Assembly: GCA_963817395.1 (NCBI GenBank)
Contig: CAWFOC010000003.1
Location: forward strand, 434,001-498,000
Length of the DNA: 64,000 bases
Direction of reading: 5' to 3'
DNA from: CAWGYQ01 sp963817395
GTDB taxonomy: Bacteria; Acidobacteriota; Vicinamibacteria; Vicinamibacterales; CAVPJW01
Shown: positions 19,531-28,688 of the stretch, one piece after another
How positions within the stretch are numbered: position 1 is the first letter of the stretch
Layout of the letters: each line of letters begins with the position of its first letter
Notes under the pieces: generated by a model
What the model saw: the letters and a program-made list of their open reading frames with translations, nothing else
Databases searched by the model: none
What the model was told of the DNA's origin: nothing
Translations under genes and position numbers: made by a program

Positions 19531-20562
19531 TTGCCAGAACCCCTGCGCATAGCCTTTCTGGGCTGTGGCTTCATCACCGACGTGCACAGCCGGAACCTGC
19601 GGGCCCTCAGGAACGAGGTCGCGTGCAGCTTCGCCAGCCGTGACGGCGCGAAGTCGGACGCGTTCTGCAAGCGCTTCGGCGGGAGCGGAAGCTACGCCGG
19701 CTACGCCGCCGCGCTCGACGATCCGCGGATCGATGCCGTCGTCGTCGCGGTGCCGCCCAAGTTCCATCTCGATCTCACGCTGCAGGCGCTGGCGGCCGGC
19801 AAGCACGTCCTGGTGGAGAAGCCGGCGTTCCTGCGGAGCGAGGACTACGACACGGTCATCGCCGCGCGCGACCGGGCGGCACGCGTCGTGCTCGTCGGCG
19901 AGAACGATCACTACAAGCCGCTGGCCGTCTGTCTTCGCCGGCTGGTGAGCGCCGGGGTCATCGGTGAGATGGTGTTCGCGCACTTCACGACCATCGCGCA
20001 TCGTTTGAAGACCGCCGACGACTGGCGCAACGACGAAACGATGGCCGGCGGCGATGCGTTCTTCGAAGAGGGCATCCACTGGCTGCACCTCGCGGGCAGC
20101 CTGGGACCGCGCATCACCAGAATCCACGGGCTTCGACCCACCCTCTCCAGCGAGGGCGCCGACACGCGTCTCAAGAGCATGATGGTGGCCTTCCGGTATG
20201 ACAACGGCGCCGTCGGATCCCTGTACTATTCGCGCGAAATCCCGTCGCTGCTGCGTGGGCTTCGTCTCTCGAAGCTCTTCGGCCGGCGCGGCATCATCAC
20301 CTTCGAATCGAACGGCGCGTTCGTCGTGGTCAGAGGCGCGGGATTGCCACGCGTGATCTGTCCGGGCTTTCGCGACATCCGCGGCTATCAGGCGATGTAC
20401 CGCGATTTCCGGCGTGCGATCGCCGAAGGCCGTGCGCCCGAGATGAGCCTCGAGCGCGCGGCCGACGACCAGCGGCTGATGGATCAGGTCTACGCGAGCG
20501 CCGGGCCCCTGCCAGCGGACCCCACGCGCGCCGGGCGCGTCGAGGGACGCGTCGTGCAGTGA
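19531..20562 (+). CDS. Gfo/Idh/MocA-family NAD(P)-dependent oxidoreductase
   Basis: 343 residues, intact. Start is TTG at 19531 after ATGGAGGC (no ATG or GTG fits the Rossmann start). The N-terminal NAD(P)-binding fold reads RIAFLGCGFITDVHSRNL, and the family motif EKPAFL (about residue 100, usually EKP) is present, followed by the ENDHYKP region and the substrate domain with GGDAFFEEGIHWLHLAGSL, where His-Trp-Leu-His holds the usual catalytic His. Acts on a sugar or cyclitol-like substrate in the family. Its stop TGA overlaps the start of the GMC gene (20559), so the two are translationally coupled. Confidence 0.88.
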   Translation: MPEPLRIAFLGCGFITDVHSRNLRALRNEVACSFASRDGAKSDAFCKRFGGSGSYAGYAAALDDPRIDAVVVAVPPKFHLDLTLQALAAGKHVLVEKPAFLRSEDYDTVIAARDRAARVVLVGENDHYKPLAVCLRRLVSAGVIGEMVFAHFTTIAHRLKTADDWRNDETMAGGDAFFEEGIHWLHLAGSLGPRITRIHGLRPTLSSEGADTRLKSMMVAFRYDNGAVGSLYYSREIPSLLRGLRLSKLFGRRGIITFESNGAFVVVRGAGLPRVICPGFRDIRGYQAMYRDFRRAIAEGRAPEMSLERAADDQRLMDQVYASAGPLPADPTRAGRVEGRVVQ

Positions 20563-22073
20563 AAGATCGCTACGACGTCATCATCATCGGCACCGGCGCC
20601 GGCGGCGGGACGATGGCGCGGGCTCTGGCCGGAGGGCCTGCGAGGGTTCTCGTGCTCGAGCGCGGCGGGCGCGTGCCCCAGGAGCCCGAGAACTGGAGTC
20701 CGGAAGCGGTCTGGAAACATCTGCGTTATCGGACCACTGAACGCTGGCTCGATGCGGCGGGCCATGAGTTTCTCCCTTACACACACTACGGCGTCGGAGG
20801 AAACACGAAGTTCTGGGGCAGCGTGCTGTATCGCCTCCGGCGGGAGGACTTCCAGGCCGTCGAGCACCTCGACGGCGTCTCGCCGGCGTGGCCGATCGAC
20901 TACGACACGCTGGCGCCCTTCTACGACCGCGCCGAACGTCTCTACCAGGTGCACGGGCGGCACGACCTCGATCCCACGGAGCCCTCACGCGGGCCGTTTC
21001 CCTACCCGCCGATCCCGCACGCACCACAGATGCAGGCCATCGTGGAGGCGCTCCAGGATGAGGGACTCCACCCTTCCCATCTTCCGCTCGGGCTCATTCG
21101 TCCCGGCGAGCCGGGCGGCTGCGTGCTCTGCAATACGTGCAATTCGTTTCCGTGCCAGATTCACGCAAAAAGCGATGCCGAGGTCTGCGGCGTGGCGCCG
21201 GCGCTCGAGCACTCGAATGTCGAGTTGTGGACCAACGCACACGCCCGCCGCCTGATCAGCGATCCAACGGGCAGGCGCGTCGAGTGTGTCGAAGTAGAGC
21301 GCGACGGCACGACGCACCGGATTGGCGCCTCGCTCTTCGTCGTGTCGTGCGGCGCGGTCAACTCGGCGGCGCTGCTGCTTCGCTCCGCGAGCACTCGCCC
21401 ATCCTCATGGGCTTGGCGAACTCGTCAGGACTGGTGGGCAAGCGCTATATGGCCCATCTCGCGACGATGCTGGAAGGCTTCCATCCATTCCGGAAGAACG
21501 ACACGGTCTTTCAGAAGACGGTGGCCATCAACGACTTCTATTTTCAGGGGCCGCGCACGAAGTACCCGCTCGGCCACATCCAGTCGCAGGGACGAACGCA
21601 CGGCGTCATGGCGCAGATCGTGGAACCGAGGATCCCATTGTGGGCCTACGAGGCCTGGGTCTCGCGCGGCGTCGACTGGCTCGCGATGTCCGAAGACCTG
21701 CCGCTCGAACACAACCGCGTGACGCTCGCGCCCGACGGGCGCATTCATCTTCGCTACCGCCCCACGAACGTCGCGGCGCACCGCCAGTTGGTGAGGGAAT
21801 TGACGCGGCTGCTCCGCCGCCTCGGTTTCTGGAAAGTCATGACTCATTCGCACGGCGATCCGGAACACGACGCATCAGTGCGGGACGATCTGCTTCGGCA
21901 CCGACCCGCGGACCTCGGTGCTCGACCCCTGGTGCCGGACCCACGACGTGCACAATCTCTTCGTCGTCGACGCGTCGTTCTTCCCCTCGGCGGCAGCCGT
22001 CAACCCGGGCCTCACCATCGTGGCGCAGGCCCTGCGCGTGGCAGACCACATCAAGGCCGCGCACCTCAGCTGA
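20559..22073 (+). CDS. GMC-family FAD-dependent oxidoreductase (two frameshifts)
   Basis: About 504 residues. FAD-binding start DVIIIGTGAGGGTMARALAG, then VLERGGR, and the GVGGNTKFWGSVLYRLR block typical of GMC/cellobiose-dehydrogenase-like enzymes. A cysteine-rich stretch (GGCVLCNTCNSFPCQIHAKS) follows at about residue 190, as seen in bacterial GMC proteins. The frame changes near 21395 (after LLLRSAS; a base is lost or gained in the short run that follows) and near 21885. The end, DPWCRTHDVHNLFVVDASFF then PSAAAVNPGLTIVAQALRVA, is the conserved GMC C-terminus with the catalytic His and Asn, stop 22071-22073. Net shift zero. Couples with the Gfo/Idh gene upstream (4-nt overlap) and the VOC gene downstream (12 nt), so a three-gene oxidation pathway for one polyol or sugar is likely. 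Confidence 0.88.
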
Positions 22074-22085
22074 CATGGAACTCAC

Positions 22086-22605
22086 ATGAAGGCGCGATCG
22101 TTCAGCCACGTCGGCATCACGGTCTCGGATTTCAGCAGGGCCGTGCAGTTCTACTGGGACGTGTTCGGATGCCCCCTCGTGGGGGTGGCAGACACGCCCC
22201 CGGATCGGGTCCGCACCTTCTTCGGCGTGGACGGGGCGAACGTCAGCTGCAAGATCGGCTGGATCCGGGTGCCGGGCGGCGGCGTGATGGAGATCTTCGA
22301 ATTTCAGCCGCGGCTGCCGCCTGCGGCGATCCCGTGGAATCGCGTGGGTCTGACGCACTTCTCGTTCAACGTCACGAACCTTCCAAAGTGGCACGCATAT
22401 CTCACGAGCAAGGGCGTGGAGTGCGTCAGTCAGCCGGAGCGGTCGCCCCGCGGGCACTCGTTCTTCTTCGCCCGAGACTTCGACGGCAATCTGATCGAGC
22501 TCATGGACCTGGGGATCATGTACTACGTGCTCGGCTGGCTCGGTCCGCTGGGCGGGTGGTTGTTCCGGCGCGGGATGTACAAGCAGGTACTACGTCAGCC
22601 AGTAG
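22086..22605 (+). CDS. VOC-family (glyoxalase/dioxygenase fold) protein
   Basis: About 172 residues. The protein opens FSHVGITVSDFSRAVQFYWD, the signature of vicinal-oxygen-chelate proteins, with a His for metal in the first strand. Further on are LTHFSFNVTNLPKWHAYL (second His) and RDFDGNLIELMDLG (Glu ligand), so a metal site H-H-E is complete. The raw frame runs to 22685, but one inserted G near 22587 explains this: the alternative reading ends MYKQYYVSQ at TAG 22603-22605, which I use. Third gene of the Gfo/Idh - GMC operon; may act on the same metabolite. Confidence 0.82.
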
Positions 22606-22700
22606 CCGTCCACTGCGGCCGTCCAGCCCAGCCACACAATGATCTCGCCCCCGCGCCGGTTGCTTGCGACAATGCACGGGTCTAAGCAAGGAGGGCGTGC

Positions 22701-22844
22701 ATGGCGGCGAAATGCGCACACGAACCGTGCACCTGCACGGTCGAAAAGGACGGCGCGTTCGGCAAGTACTGCAGCGCGATCTGCGAGTTGAAAGGCAGCA
22801 GCACCGAGCTCATCTGTCAGTGCGGCCACCCGCACTGCAAGTAG
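22701..22844 (+). CDS. Metallothionein-like small cysteine-rich protein (47 aa)
   Basis: A 47-residue frame begins at ATG 22701 directly after AAGGAGGGCGTGC, an excellent ribosome site, and stops TAG 22842-22844. Nine cysteines and three histidines occur: KCAHEPCTCTVEKDGAF, GKYCSAICELKGSS and LICQCGHPHCK. The C-x4-C-x-C, then YC-x3-C spacing followed by a short C-x-C and a terminal HC fits bacterial metallothioneins of the BmtA/SmtA type, which bind Zn, Cd or Cu. It is below the length limit used in most gene scans. Preceded by the VOC gene and followed by the 11-bp hairpin at 22851. No metal-responsive repressor is adjacent. A zinc-ribbon-like role is an alternative. Confidence 0.7.
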   Translation: MAAKCAHEPCTCTVEKDGAFGKYCSAICELKGSSTELICQCGHPHCK

Positions 22845-22850
22845 CAGCGG

Positions 22851-22880
22851 CGTCGTGCGCCTTCGCGTTGGCGCACGACG
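22851..22880. terminator. Bidirectional hairpin between metallothionein-like gene and convergent hypothetical
   Basis: CGTCGTGCGCC (22851-22861) and GGCGCACGACG (22870-22880) form a perfect 11-bp stem with an 8-nt loop, 6 nt after the metallothionein stop. A TTTT occurs 14 nt downstream on the plus strand (22895-22899). Acts as a plausible factor-independent terminator for either strand. Confidence 0.6.
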
Positions 22881-22892
22881 AACGGACTCGCG

Positions 22893-23632
22893 TCATTTTC
22901 GAGGCCGGGCACGCCTCCCACGGGGAGGTTCTGCGCCGGCGACGGGTTTTTTCTGCGCGGGATGATCTCGCGACGAGCCGGTCTGCGTGCCTCCAGAGCG
23001 CCTGCACGGGCAGATACCGCAAGTCGCCCTTCAACTCGACCTTCCGGACACGCTGCCCCTTGAGCGGCCGCAACGCCACGAGCGTCTTCATGCCGCCTTG
23101 TCCTCCCTCGCCACCGCCGTCCTCCGCCGCCCTCGTGATCTCCGCCACCGCCGTCATCACCGTCACCGTCATCACCGCCACCGTCATCGCCTTGCGACCC
23201 GCCTCCCCACTCGGTGCCGATGGCCGTGATGGCGTTGCTCGTGATGTCCGCGATCGTCCACAGCGATTTCTTCGCGGACAGCGGCTCCATCTGCGGCAAA
23301 TAGCCAGGTGCGAGAGGCGGCACGAGCACGAAGTAGGGTTGCGCCACGACGTCGACATCCAGCGGGTTGCGCCAGTGCACCCACTGCCAGATGCGATTTC
23401 GCGCGCCGAGAGACTCCGCCTCGGCCCACTGCGACACGATCTGCACCGCGCCTCTGTAGCTGCGGACCGCACCCGTGAACCACACCCAATGCCCGTTGCC
23501 GAACAACTCCCACCCACCGGCGACGCGGACCGAATAACCGATGAGCACCTCGCGTTTGGGCTTGAGCGAGAAGATCCACTCGGAAAACTCCAGCTGCGTG
23601 ACTTCGGTCTCCGGATAGCCTGACCAGGGCAT
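22893..23632 (-). CDS. Hypothetical protein with Gly/Asp-rich linker (frameshifts)
   Basis: Starts MPWSGYPETEVTQLEFSEWI at ATG 23632 after GCAGGAGGTGTCGA. The first ~145 residues are well ordered and aromatic-rich (GNGHWVWFTGAVRSYRGAVQ, RNRIWQWVHWRNPLDVDV), then comes a Gly/Asp/His-rich linker (GGGDDGDGDDGGGGDHEGGG). It continues in a shifted frame as MKTLVALRPLKGQRVRKVEL and KGDLRYLPVQALW, and possibly ends in a third frame with KKPVAGAEPPRGRRARPRK at TGA 22893-22895. Which C-terminus is right is inferred: the third-frame end leaves the hairpin at 22851 intergenic. I do not recognise the family. It lies 56 nt downstream of the MFS transporter, in the same direction. Confidence 0.5.
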
Positions 23633-23688
23633 TCGACACCTCCTGCCTTATCGATCGCCGCAGCCTCGTCTCTCGGGGAAATCGACCT

Positions 23689-25009
23689 TCAGGTCGCGCG
23701 TACGGCACCCAGATCGTCGTCTTTCGTTTCGCGCATCATGACGAGCCCGATGAGCGTGAGGACGGCCGACACCGAGAGGTAGTAACCGACGTACTGCAGA
23801 CCGTAGTTCGTGGCGAGCCACGTCGCCGCATACGGCGCCAGCGAGGCGCCGAAGATGCCTGCCAGGTTGAAGGTCAGCGAGCTGCCCGTGTAGCGCACCG
23901 CCGTCGGGAAGAGCTCGGACAGCACGGTACCGAGCGGGCCGTAGCTCAGGCCGATCAGCGACAAGCCCACCGCCATCGTCAGCAGCACGCCAGGAGTTCC
24001 CGCCGTCATCATTGGCGCCATCACCAGGCCAAAGACACCGATGGCGACGCTCACCCAGATGAGCGTCCGGCGACGCCCCCGTCTCCGCGAGCAGAGCCGA
24101 CACCGGAATGGTCACCGCGAAAAACAGGATGCCGAAGAGCTGAATCAGCAGAAAGCTCTCTCGGCTGTAGCCCAGGGCGCTCGTGCCCCACGTCAGCGCG
24201 AACACCGTCATCAGGTAGAAGAGTACGAACGTGGACAGCGAGACGAGCACGCCGATGATCAGCGTCCCGGTGTGATCCCGGAACACCGTGAGCATGGGCA
24301 CTTTCACGCGCTCGCGTCGGGTCAGGGCGTCGCGGAACACCGGGGTTTCCGTGATCGTCAGACGGACGTAGAGTCCGACGAGCACCAACACCGCGCTCGC
24401 CAGGAATGGAATGCGCCAGCCCCAGGCGAAGAACTGCTCGTCGGTGAGCCAGCGGGAGAGCACCAGAAACACGCCGCCAGAAAAGAAGAATCCGATCGGT
24501 GCCCCGAGCTGGGGGAACATGCCGTACCAGGCACGTCTTCCTGGCGGCGCATTCTCGATGGCCAGGAGCACGGCGCCGCCCCACTCTCCGCCGAGACCGA
24601 GACCCTGGCCGAAGCGGCAGATGGCGAGCAGCAGCGGAGCCAGGACGCCGATGGAGTAGTAGGTCGGCAGCGCGCCGATGGCGACCGTGGACACGCCCAT
24701 GGTGAGCAGGGCGGCAACCAGCGTGGTCTTGCGGCCCACGCGATCGCCGAAATGGCCGAAGAGCGCGGATCCGATCGGGCGGGCCAGGAACGCGATGGCG
24801 AACGTCGCGAGCGAGGCCAATGTGGCCGTCGCCGGATCCGACGCCGGAAAGAACAGGCTCGGAAAGACGAGCACGGCCGCCGTCGCGTAGATGTAGAAAT
24901 CGAAGAACTCGATCGTCGTGCCGATCAGGCTGGCAAAGAGCACCTGGTGCGGTCTGTTGACGGCCGGCCGATCGTCCGCGCGCGCTTGGCTCATCGTCGT
25001 CTGGGGCAT
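23689..25009 (-). CDS. MFS transporter, metabolite:H+ symporter (MHS) type (one frameshift)
   Basis: About 440 residues, 12 membrane helices. The MHS pattern is clear: LIGTTIEFFDFYIYATAAVL in TM1, GSALFGHFGDRVGRKTTLVA for the conserved loop 2-3 motif, then GLGLGGEWGGAVLLAIENAP and the ITETPVF motif. The second half continues in a shifted frame from about 24065: SVAIGVFGLVMAPMMTAG to MMRETKDDDLGAVRAT, stop 23689. The length is 1 nt over a multiple of three, as expected for a single inserted base. Start ATG 25009 (MPQTTMSQ) or 24994. Relatives carry shikimate, alpha-ketoglutarate, proline/betaine or other organic acids with protons; substrate unknown. Divergent from the MmgE/PrpD gene, a plausible partner if it imports a tricarboxylate-like acid. 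Confidence 0.88.
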
Positions 25010-25129
25010 CAGGACGTTTGGTACCGAAAGGCGCTGGACAGCATATTCGACGCCGCGTGAATTCCCAACAGCCGGGCACGGTGCGAGCAGCACGAAATCA
25101 GAGCCACGGCCTGCCGGCAGGCGATACGC

Positions 25130-25159
25130 TTGGCATGCTGTCAATCTCGCACTTACAAT
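25130..25159 (+). promoter_or_regulatory. Sigma-70-type promoter of the MmgE/PrpD gene
   Basis: TTGGCA (25130-25135), 18-nt spacer, TACAAT (25154-25159); start codon TTG at 25199. One of the best -35/-10 pairs in the window. Confidence 0.6.
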
Positions 25160-25198
25160 CGCCACTGGGACGAGTTCGCACCGTCTGGGAGGTCGACG

Positions 25199-26715
25199 TT
25201 GAAGGAACGGCGTCACATCGCGAGTCGGTCGAGCGGGACCACGACGCTGACGAGACGTCGCGTGCTGCGGAGCGCGAGTGGACTTCTCGCAGCCGCCGCG
25301 GTTCCCGTCAGGCACGCAGCCGCAGGGAACCACGCCTCCGGCCAGAGCGTGCGGGCGGCCGCTCGCTCCGACGTCACCCAGACTCTCGCGCGCTACATGC
25401 TGCAAGCGCGCGACATGGATCTTTCTCCGCGCGTCGCGCGCGAAGCCAAGCACCGCATCCTCGACACGTTGGGCGCCATGGTCTCGGGTGCGCGACTCAA
25501 GCCCGGCGAAAAGGCCATCGCGTATGTGCGCGCGCAAGGCGGTGTCGAGGAGGCGACCGTTCTGGCCACCGACATCTCGACCTCGGCCGTCAATGCGGCG
25601 CTCGCCAACGGGATGTTCGGCCATGCCGACGAGACGGACGACTTCGAGCCGGTCACCAAAGCGCATCCCGGTTGTGCCGTGGTGCCGGCTGCTCTGGCAA
25701 TGGCCGAGCGCGACCGCCGAAGCGGCACGGATCTCCTGCGAGCGGTCACGCTGGGGTATGACGTCTGCTGCCGCTTTCTGCTGGCGCTCGGCCCGGATCT
25801 CGTCCGCGCCGCACATCGAAGCGCCGAGGGCCGAGCTCGACGATGGGGGCCGCGGCGGCCGCCGCGTCAGTCGCACGCCTCGATGAAATGGGCATGCGAT
25901 ACGCCTTGTCGTACGCCGCCCAGCAGGTGTCCGGAATCTGGAGCTGGGCGCGCGACGCCGAGCACATCGAGAAGGCCTTCGACTTTGGCGGCATGGGCGC
26001 CCGCAACGGCGTGACCGCCGCCATCATGGTCCAGATGGGATTTACCGGCGTCTCGGACGTGCTCGACGGCGAGCACAATCTGATCGAGGCCTATTCGACG
26101 GAACCCAGGCCGGAAGAGATGATCGCCGGGCTGGGCACACGATTCTTCGTCGAAGAGACGGCCATCAAGACGTTTTCGGTGGGGTACCCGATCCAGGCGC
26201 CGCTCGATGCTCTGCTGAAGCTGCGCCGCGAACACCACCTGACGCCCGATAACGTTCGTCACATCCTCGTCCGACTGCCGGCCGACGGCGCCCGAATCGT
26301 CAACGACCGGGCCATGCCCGACGTCAATCTCCAGCACATGATCGGCGTGGCGCTCATCGACGGCACCGTGTCCTTCGAGAACAGCCACTCCTACCAGCGC
26401 ATGAAGGATCCTGCCGTTCGCGCGGTGAAAGAGCGGGTCGAGCTGGTTGCGGATCAGTCGCTGGTCGTCCCCGATGCGCCCAGGAGCGGCTTCGTGGAGG
26501 TGACGCTCCGCGATGGCCGCAAGGTGAGTCACTTCACCCGCCATGCGCCAGGGACGAAGGAGAATCCGCTCGACACGGAAGGAGTGAACGCGAAGGCGCG
26601 CGACTTGATGGCGCCGGTTCTCGGCGCCAGGCGCGCCGAGGAGCTCATCCAGATTGTGCATGCTCTGGAGGATCTGGACGATCTGAGGAAGATTCGGCCG
26701 CTACTCGTGGCATGA
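25199..26715 (+). CDS. MmgE/PrpD-family protein with Tat-like signal (one frameshift)
   Basis: About 505 residues. Start is taken as TTG 25199 after TGGGAGGTCGACG, reading MKERRHIASRSSGTTTLT and then RRRVLRSASGLLAAAAVP, a twin-arginine-type export signal with an AxA-like end. The body has MmgE/PrpD features: ARYMLQARDMDLSPRVAREA, ILDTLGAMVSGARL, ANGMFGHADETDDFEPVTKA (the conserved His/Asp block), HPGCAVVPAALAM, YAAQQVSGIWSWARDAEHIE and FDFGGMGARNGVTAAIMVQM. It is a member of the 2-methylcitrate dehydratase / cis-aconitate decarboxylase fold. A frameshift near 25820 is flanked by RSAEG and TMGAAAAAASVARLDEMG. Tat export of this family is unusual and is an inference from the start. The UBP gene follows after 11 nt with its own ribosome site. 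Confidence 0.85.
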
Positions 26716-26726
26716 GGAGGTGAGCG

Positions 26727-26996
26727 ATGTCGAAGGCTCCCTGCGATCACATTGGCGCAATCACCGATGTGAAGCACGCAACAAATCGTGAGTGCGACGA
26801 ATGCGTGAAGGTCGGATCGAAGTGGGTGCACCTGCGGACGTGCCAGGAATGCGGCTCGACGCTCTGCTGCGACAACTCGCCGCAGCGCCATGCGTCCGCG
26901 CACGCCCGATCGAGCCACCATCCCGTGATCGCGTCCGCCGAGCCCGGCGAACGCTGGATGTATTGCTTCCCGGACGACGCCTTCGCCGAGGACTGA
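26727..26996 (+). CDS. UBP-type zinc finger domain protein
   Basis: 89 residues, intact. ATG 26727 follows GAGGAGGTGAGCG. The UBP zinc-finger pattern is clear: CDHIG, RECDECVKVGSKWVHLRTCQ, ECGSTLCCDNSPQRHASAHA, SHHPVIASAEPGERWMYCFP; eight or more Cys/His ligands match the bacterial stand-alone ZnF-UBP family. In eukaryotes this fold binds the free C-terminus of ubiquitin; bacterial hosts lack ubiquitin, so the ligand is unknown. Translated with MmgE/PrpD from the same transcript. Confidence 0.88.
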   Translation: MSKAPCDHIGAITDVKHATNRECDECVKVGSKWVHLRTCQECGSTLCCDNSPQRHASAHARSSHHPVIASAEPGERWMYCFPDDAFAED

Positions 26997-27145
26997 GCGA
27001 CTTCAATCGTCACATCGGCACCGAAGCTCGTCGATGGCGTTATGTGCGGCTGGGCCTGGCGCATTCGCCGGTTCCGTGTGGGGCCGAAACGTGCGCGTGA
27101 AGATTGCGCCTGATCGTTTTCACAAAACGACATGGAGGATCCAGC

Positions 27146-28667
27146 ATGAGCGGCGTCTTGACCGACGAGGAACTCGCGGAACTGGTGCCATCGGAGTTCG
27201 TCAGGCACCACACGCCGATTCCGACGCAGATAGTGTCGAGCGACGAGTTCTACCCTGATCCGCAGAATCGCCACCAGCAGGAAGTCGAAGCGCGGCTCCT
27301 GGCGATGGCCGACGAGCTCGGCAGCACACAGGGCATGGACCGTCGCCGCTTTTTCCAGACCGCCGCCGGGATGGCCGCCGCCTTCGTCGCGATGAACGAG
27401 GTGTACGGTGCCCTCTTCGCCGCGAGCCGCACGGAAGCCGCGACGCCGGAGCTGGCCCAGGCGCGCGCCGACGGGCTCAAGGGTCAGTTCATCATGGACA
27501 TGCACACGCATTTTCTGCGCGACGACACGCGCCTCACGAGCTTCGTCAACATGCGGTCGGCCGTGGGCAAGGCGGGCTGGAACCGGCGCTGGCCGAAAGG
27601 GAGCAGACGCTCGAAGACCTCAAGTACGCGAACTTCGTCAAGGAGATCTTTCTGGACAGCGACACCAAGATCGCGCTGATTTCCTCGGCGCCGTCCGACA
27701 TCCCGCAGGATCTGGTTCCTGACGAACGAGCAGATGGCAGCCGCAGCGCGACAAGGTGAACAAAGAAGCCGGCGCCCGCCGCCTGTTCTCCCACATCATC
27801 TTCACGCCCGGCCAGCCGGGCTGGATGGATCAGCTCGATGCCGGCCTCGCCCTCAAGCCGGAGTCAGTCAAGGGCTACACGATCGGCGACAACACCCACA
27901 AGGAGATCAGCCGTTATCCCTGGCGCATGGATGACGAGAAGGTCGTCTACCCGGGCTATGAACGGATGGTTAGGGCAGGGATCAAGAACGTCTGCGTGCA
28001 CAAGGGCCTGTTCTCGCCGGGTGTCGAACGACAGTTCCCCGGTCTTCGTGGCTTTGCCGATGCTGCCGACGTCGGGCAGGCCGCGAAGGACTGGCCGCAG
28101 CTGAACTTCGTCATCTATCACGGCGCGTATCGGCACGTCGGGGGGGATCCCAAGGTCGCGCTCGCCGAGTTCAACAGGACCGGCCGGATTGCCTGGACGA
28201 GCGATCTCGCCAACATCCCCGAGGAGTACGGCGTCAACAACGTGTACGCCGACGTCGGGCAGTTGTTCGCCACCACGCTCGTCGCCGAGCCCAACGTCTG
28301 CGCGGCGCTGATGGGCATTCTCGTTCGCGGCCTCGGCGTCGAACGCGTCTGCTGGGGCACGGACGCGGTGTGGACCGGCTCGCCGCAGTGGCAAATCGAA
28401 GGCCTGCGACGACTCGAGATTCCGGAGTCGATGCAGAAGCAGCACGGCTTCAAGCCGCTCGGCGAAGCCACCGGCCCGGTCAAGACCGCCATTTTTGGCG
28501 GCAACAACGCGCGTCTGTACAACATCGACCAGAAGCAGGCAGCGCTCGAGCTCGAGCAGGATCGCCTGGCGGCGCGGAAGCTGGCCTACGAGTCCCAAGG
28601 GCCTGCGCGCACGAACTTGCGCTACGGCTACGTGGCGGATCCGATCGATCCGGTCGTCTTCGCGTGA
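27146..28667 (+). CDS. Amidohydrolase-family protein with long pre-Tat extension (two frameshifts)
   Basis: About 507 residues. ATG 27146 follows GGAGGATCCAGC. A 63-residue hydrophilic leader (VPSEFVRHHTPIPTQIVSSD) precedes a Tat-like motif, DRRRFFQTAAGMAAAFVAMN, so the twin-arginine signal is internal. The metal-site HxH is in QFIMDMHTHFLRDD. After shifts near 27590 and 27715 the frame gives LKYANFVKEIFLDSDTKIAL, ARRLFSHIIFTPGQPGWMD, then NFVIYHGAYRHVGGD and CWGTDAVWTGSPQWQIEGLR, where His and the final Asp ligand are expected. It ends TNLRYGYVADPIDPVVFA. Related to amidohydrolase-2 enzymes such as decarboxylases; substrate unknown. Same strand as the UBP gene, 149 nt apart. Confidence 0.82.
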
Positions 28668-28688
28668 CAGGTGAGCGACAGCAATTCT

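Noticed and set aside
23130..23200. Trinucleotide-like repeat (CCGTCATCACCGTCAC...)
   Set aside because: It is the codon form of the Gly/Asp-rich linker on the minus strand, not an independent repeat element.
24041..25060. 339-residue plus-strand frame opposite the MFS transporter
   Set aside because: Charged, low-complexity, antisense to the transporter with 12 helices; not a gene.
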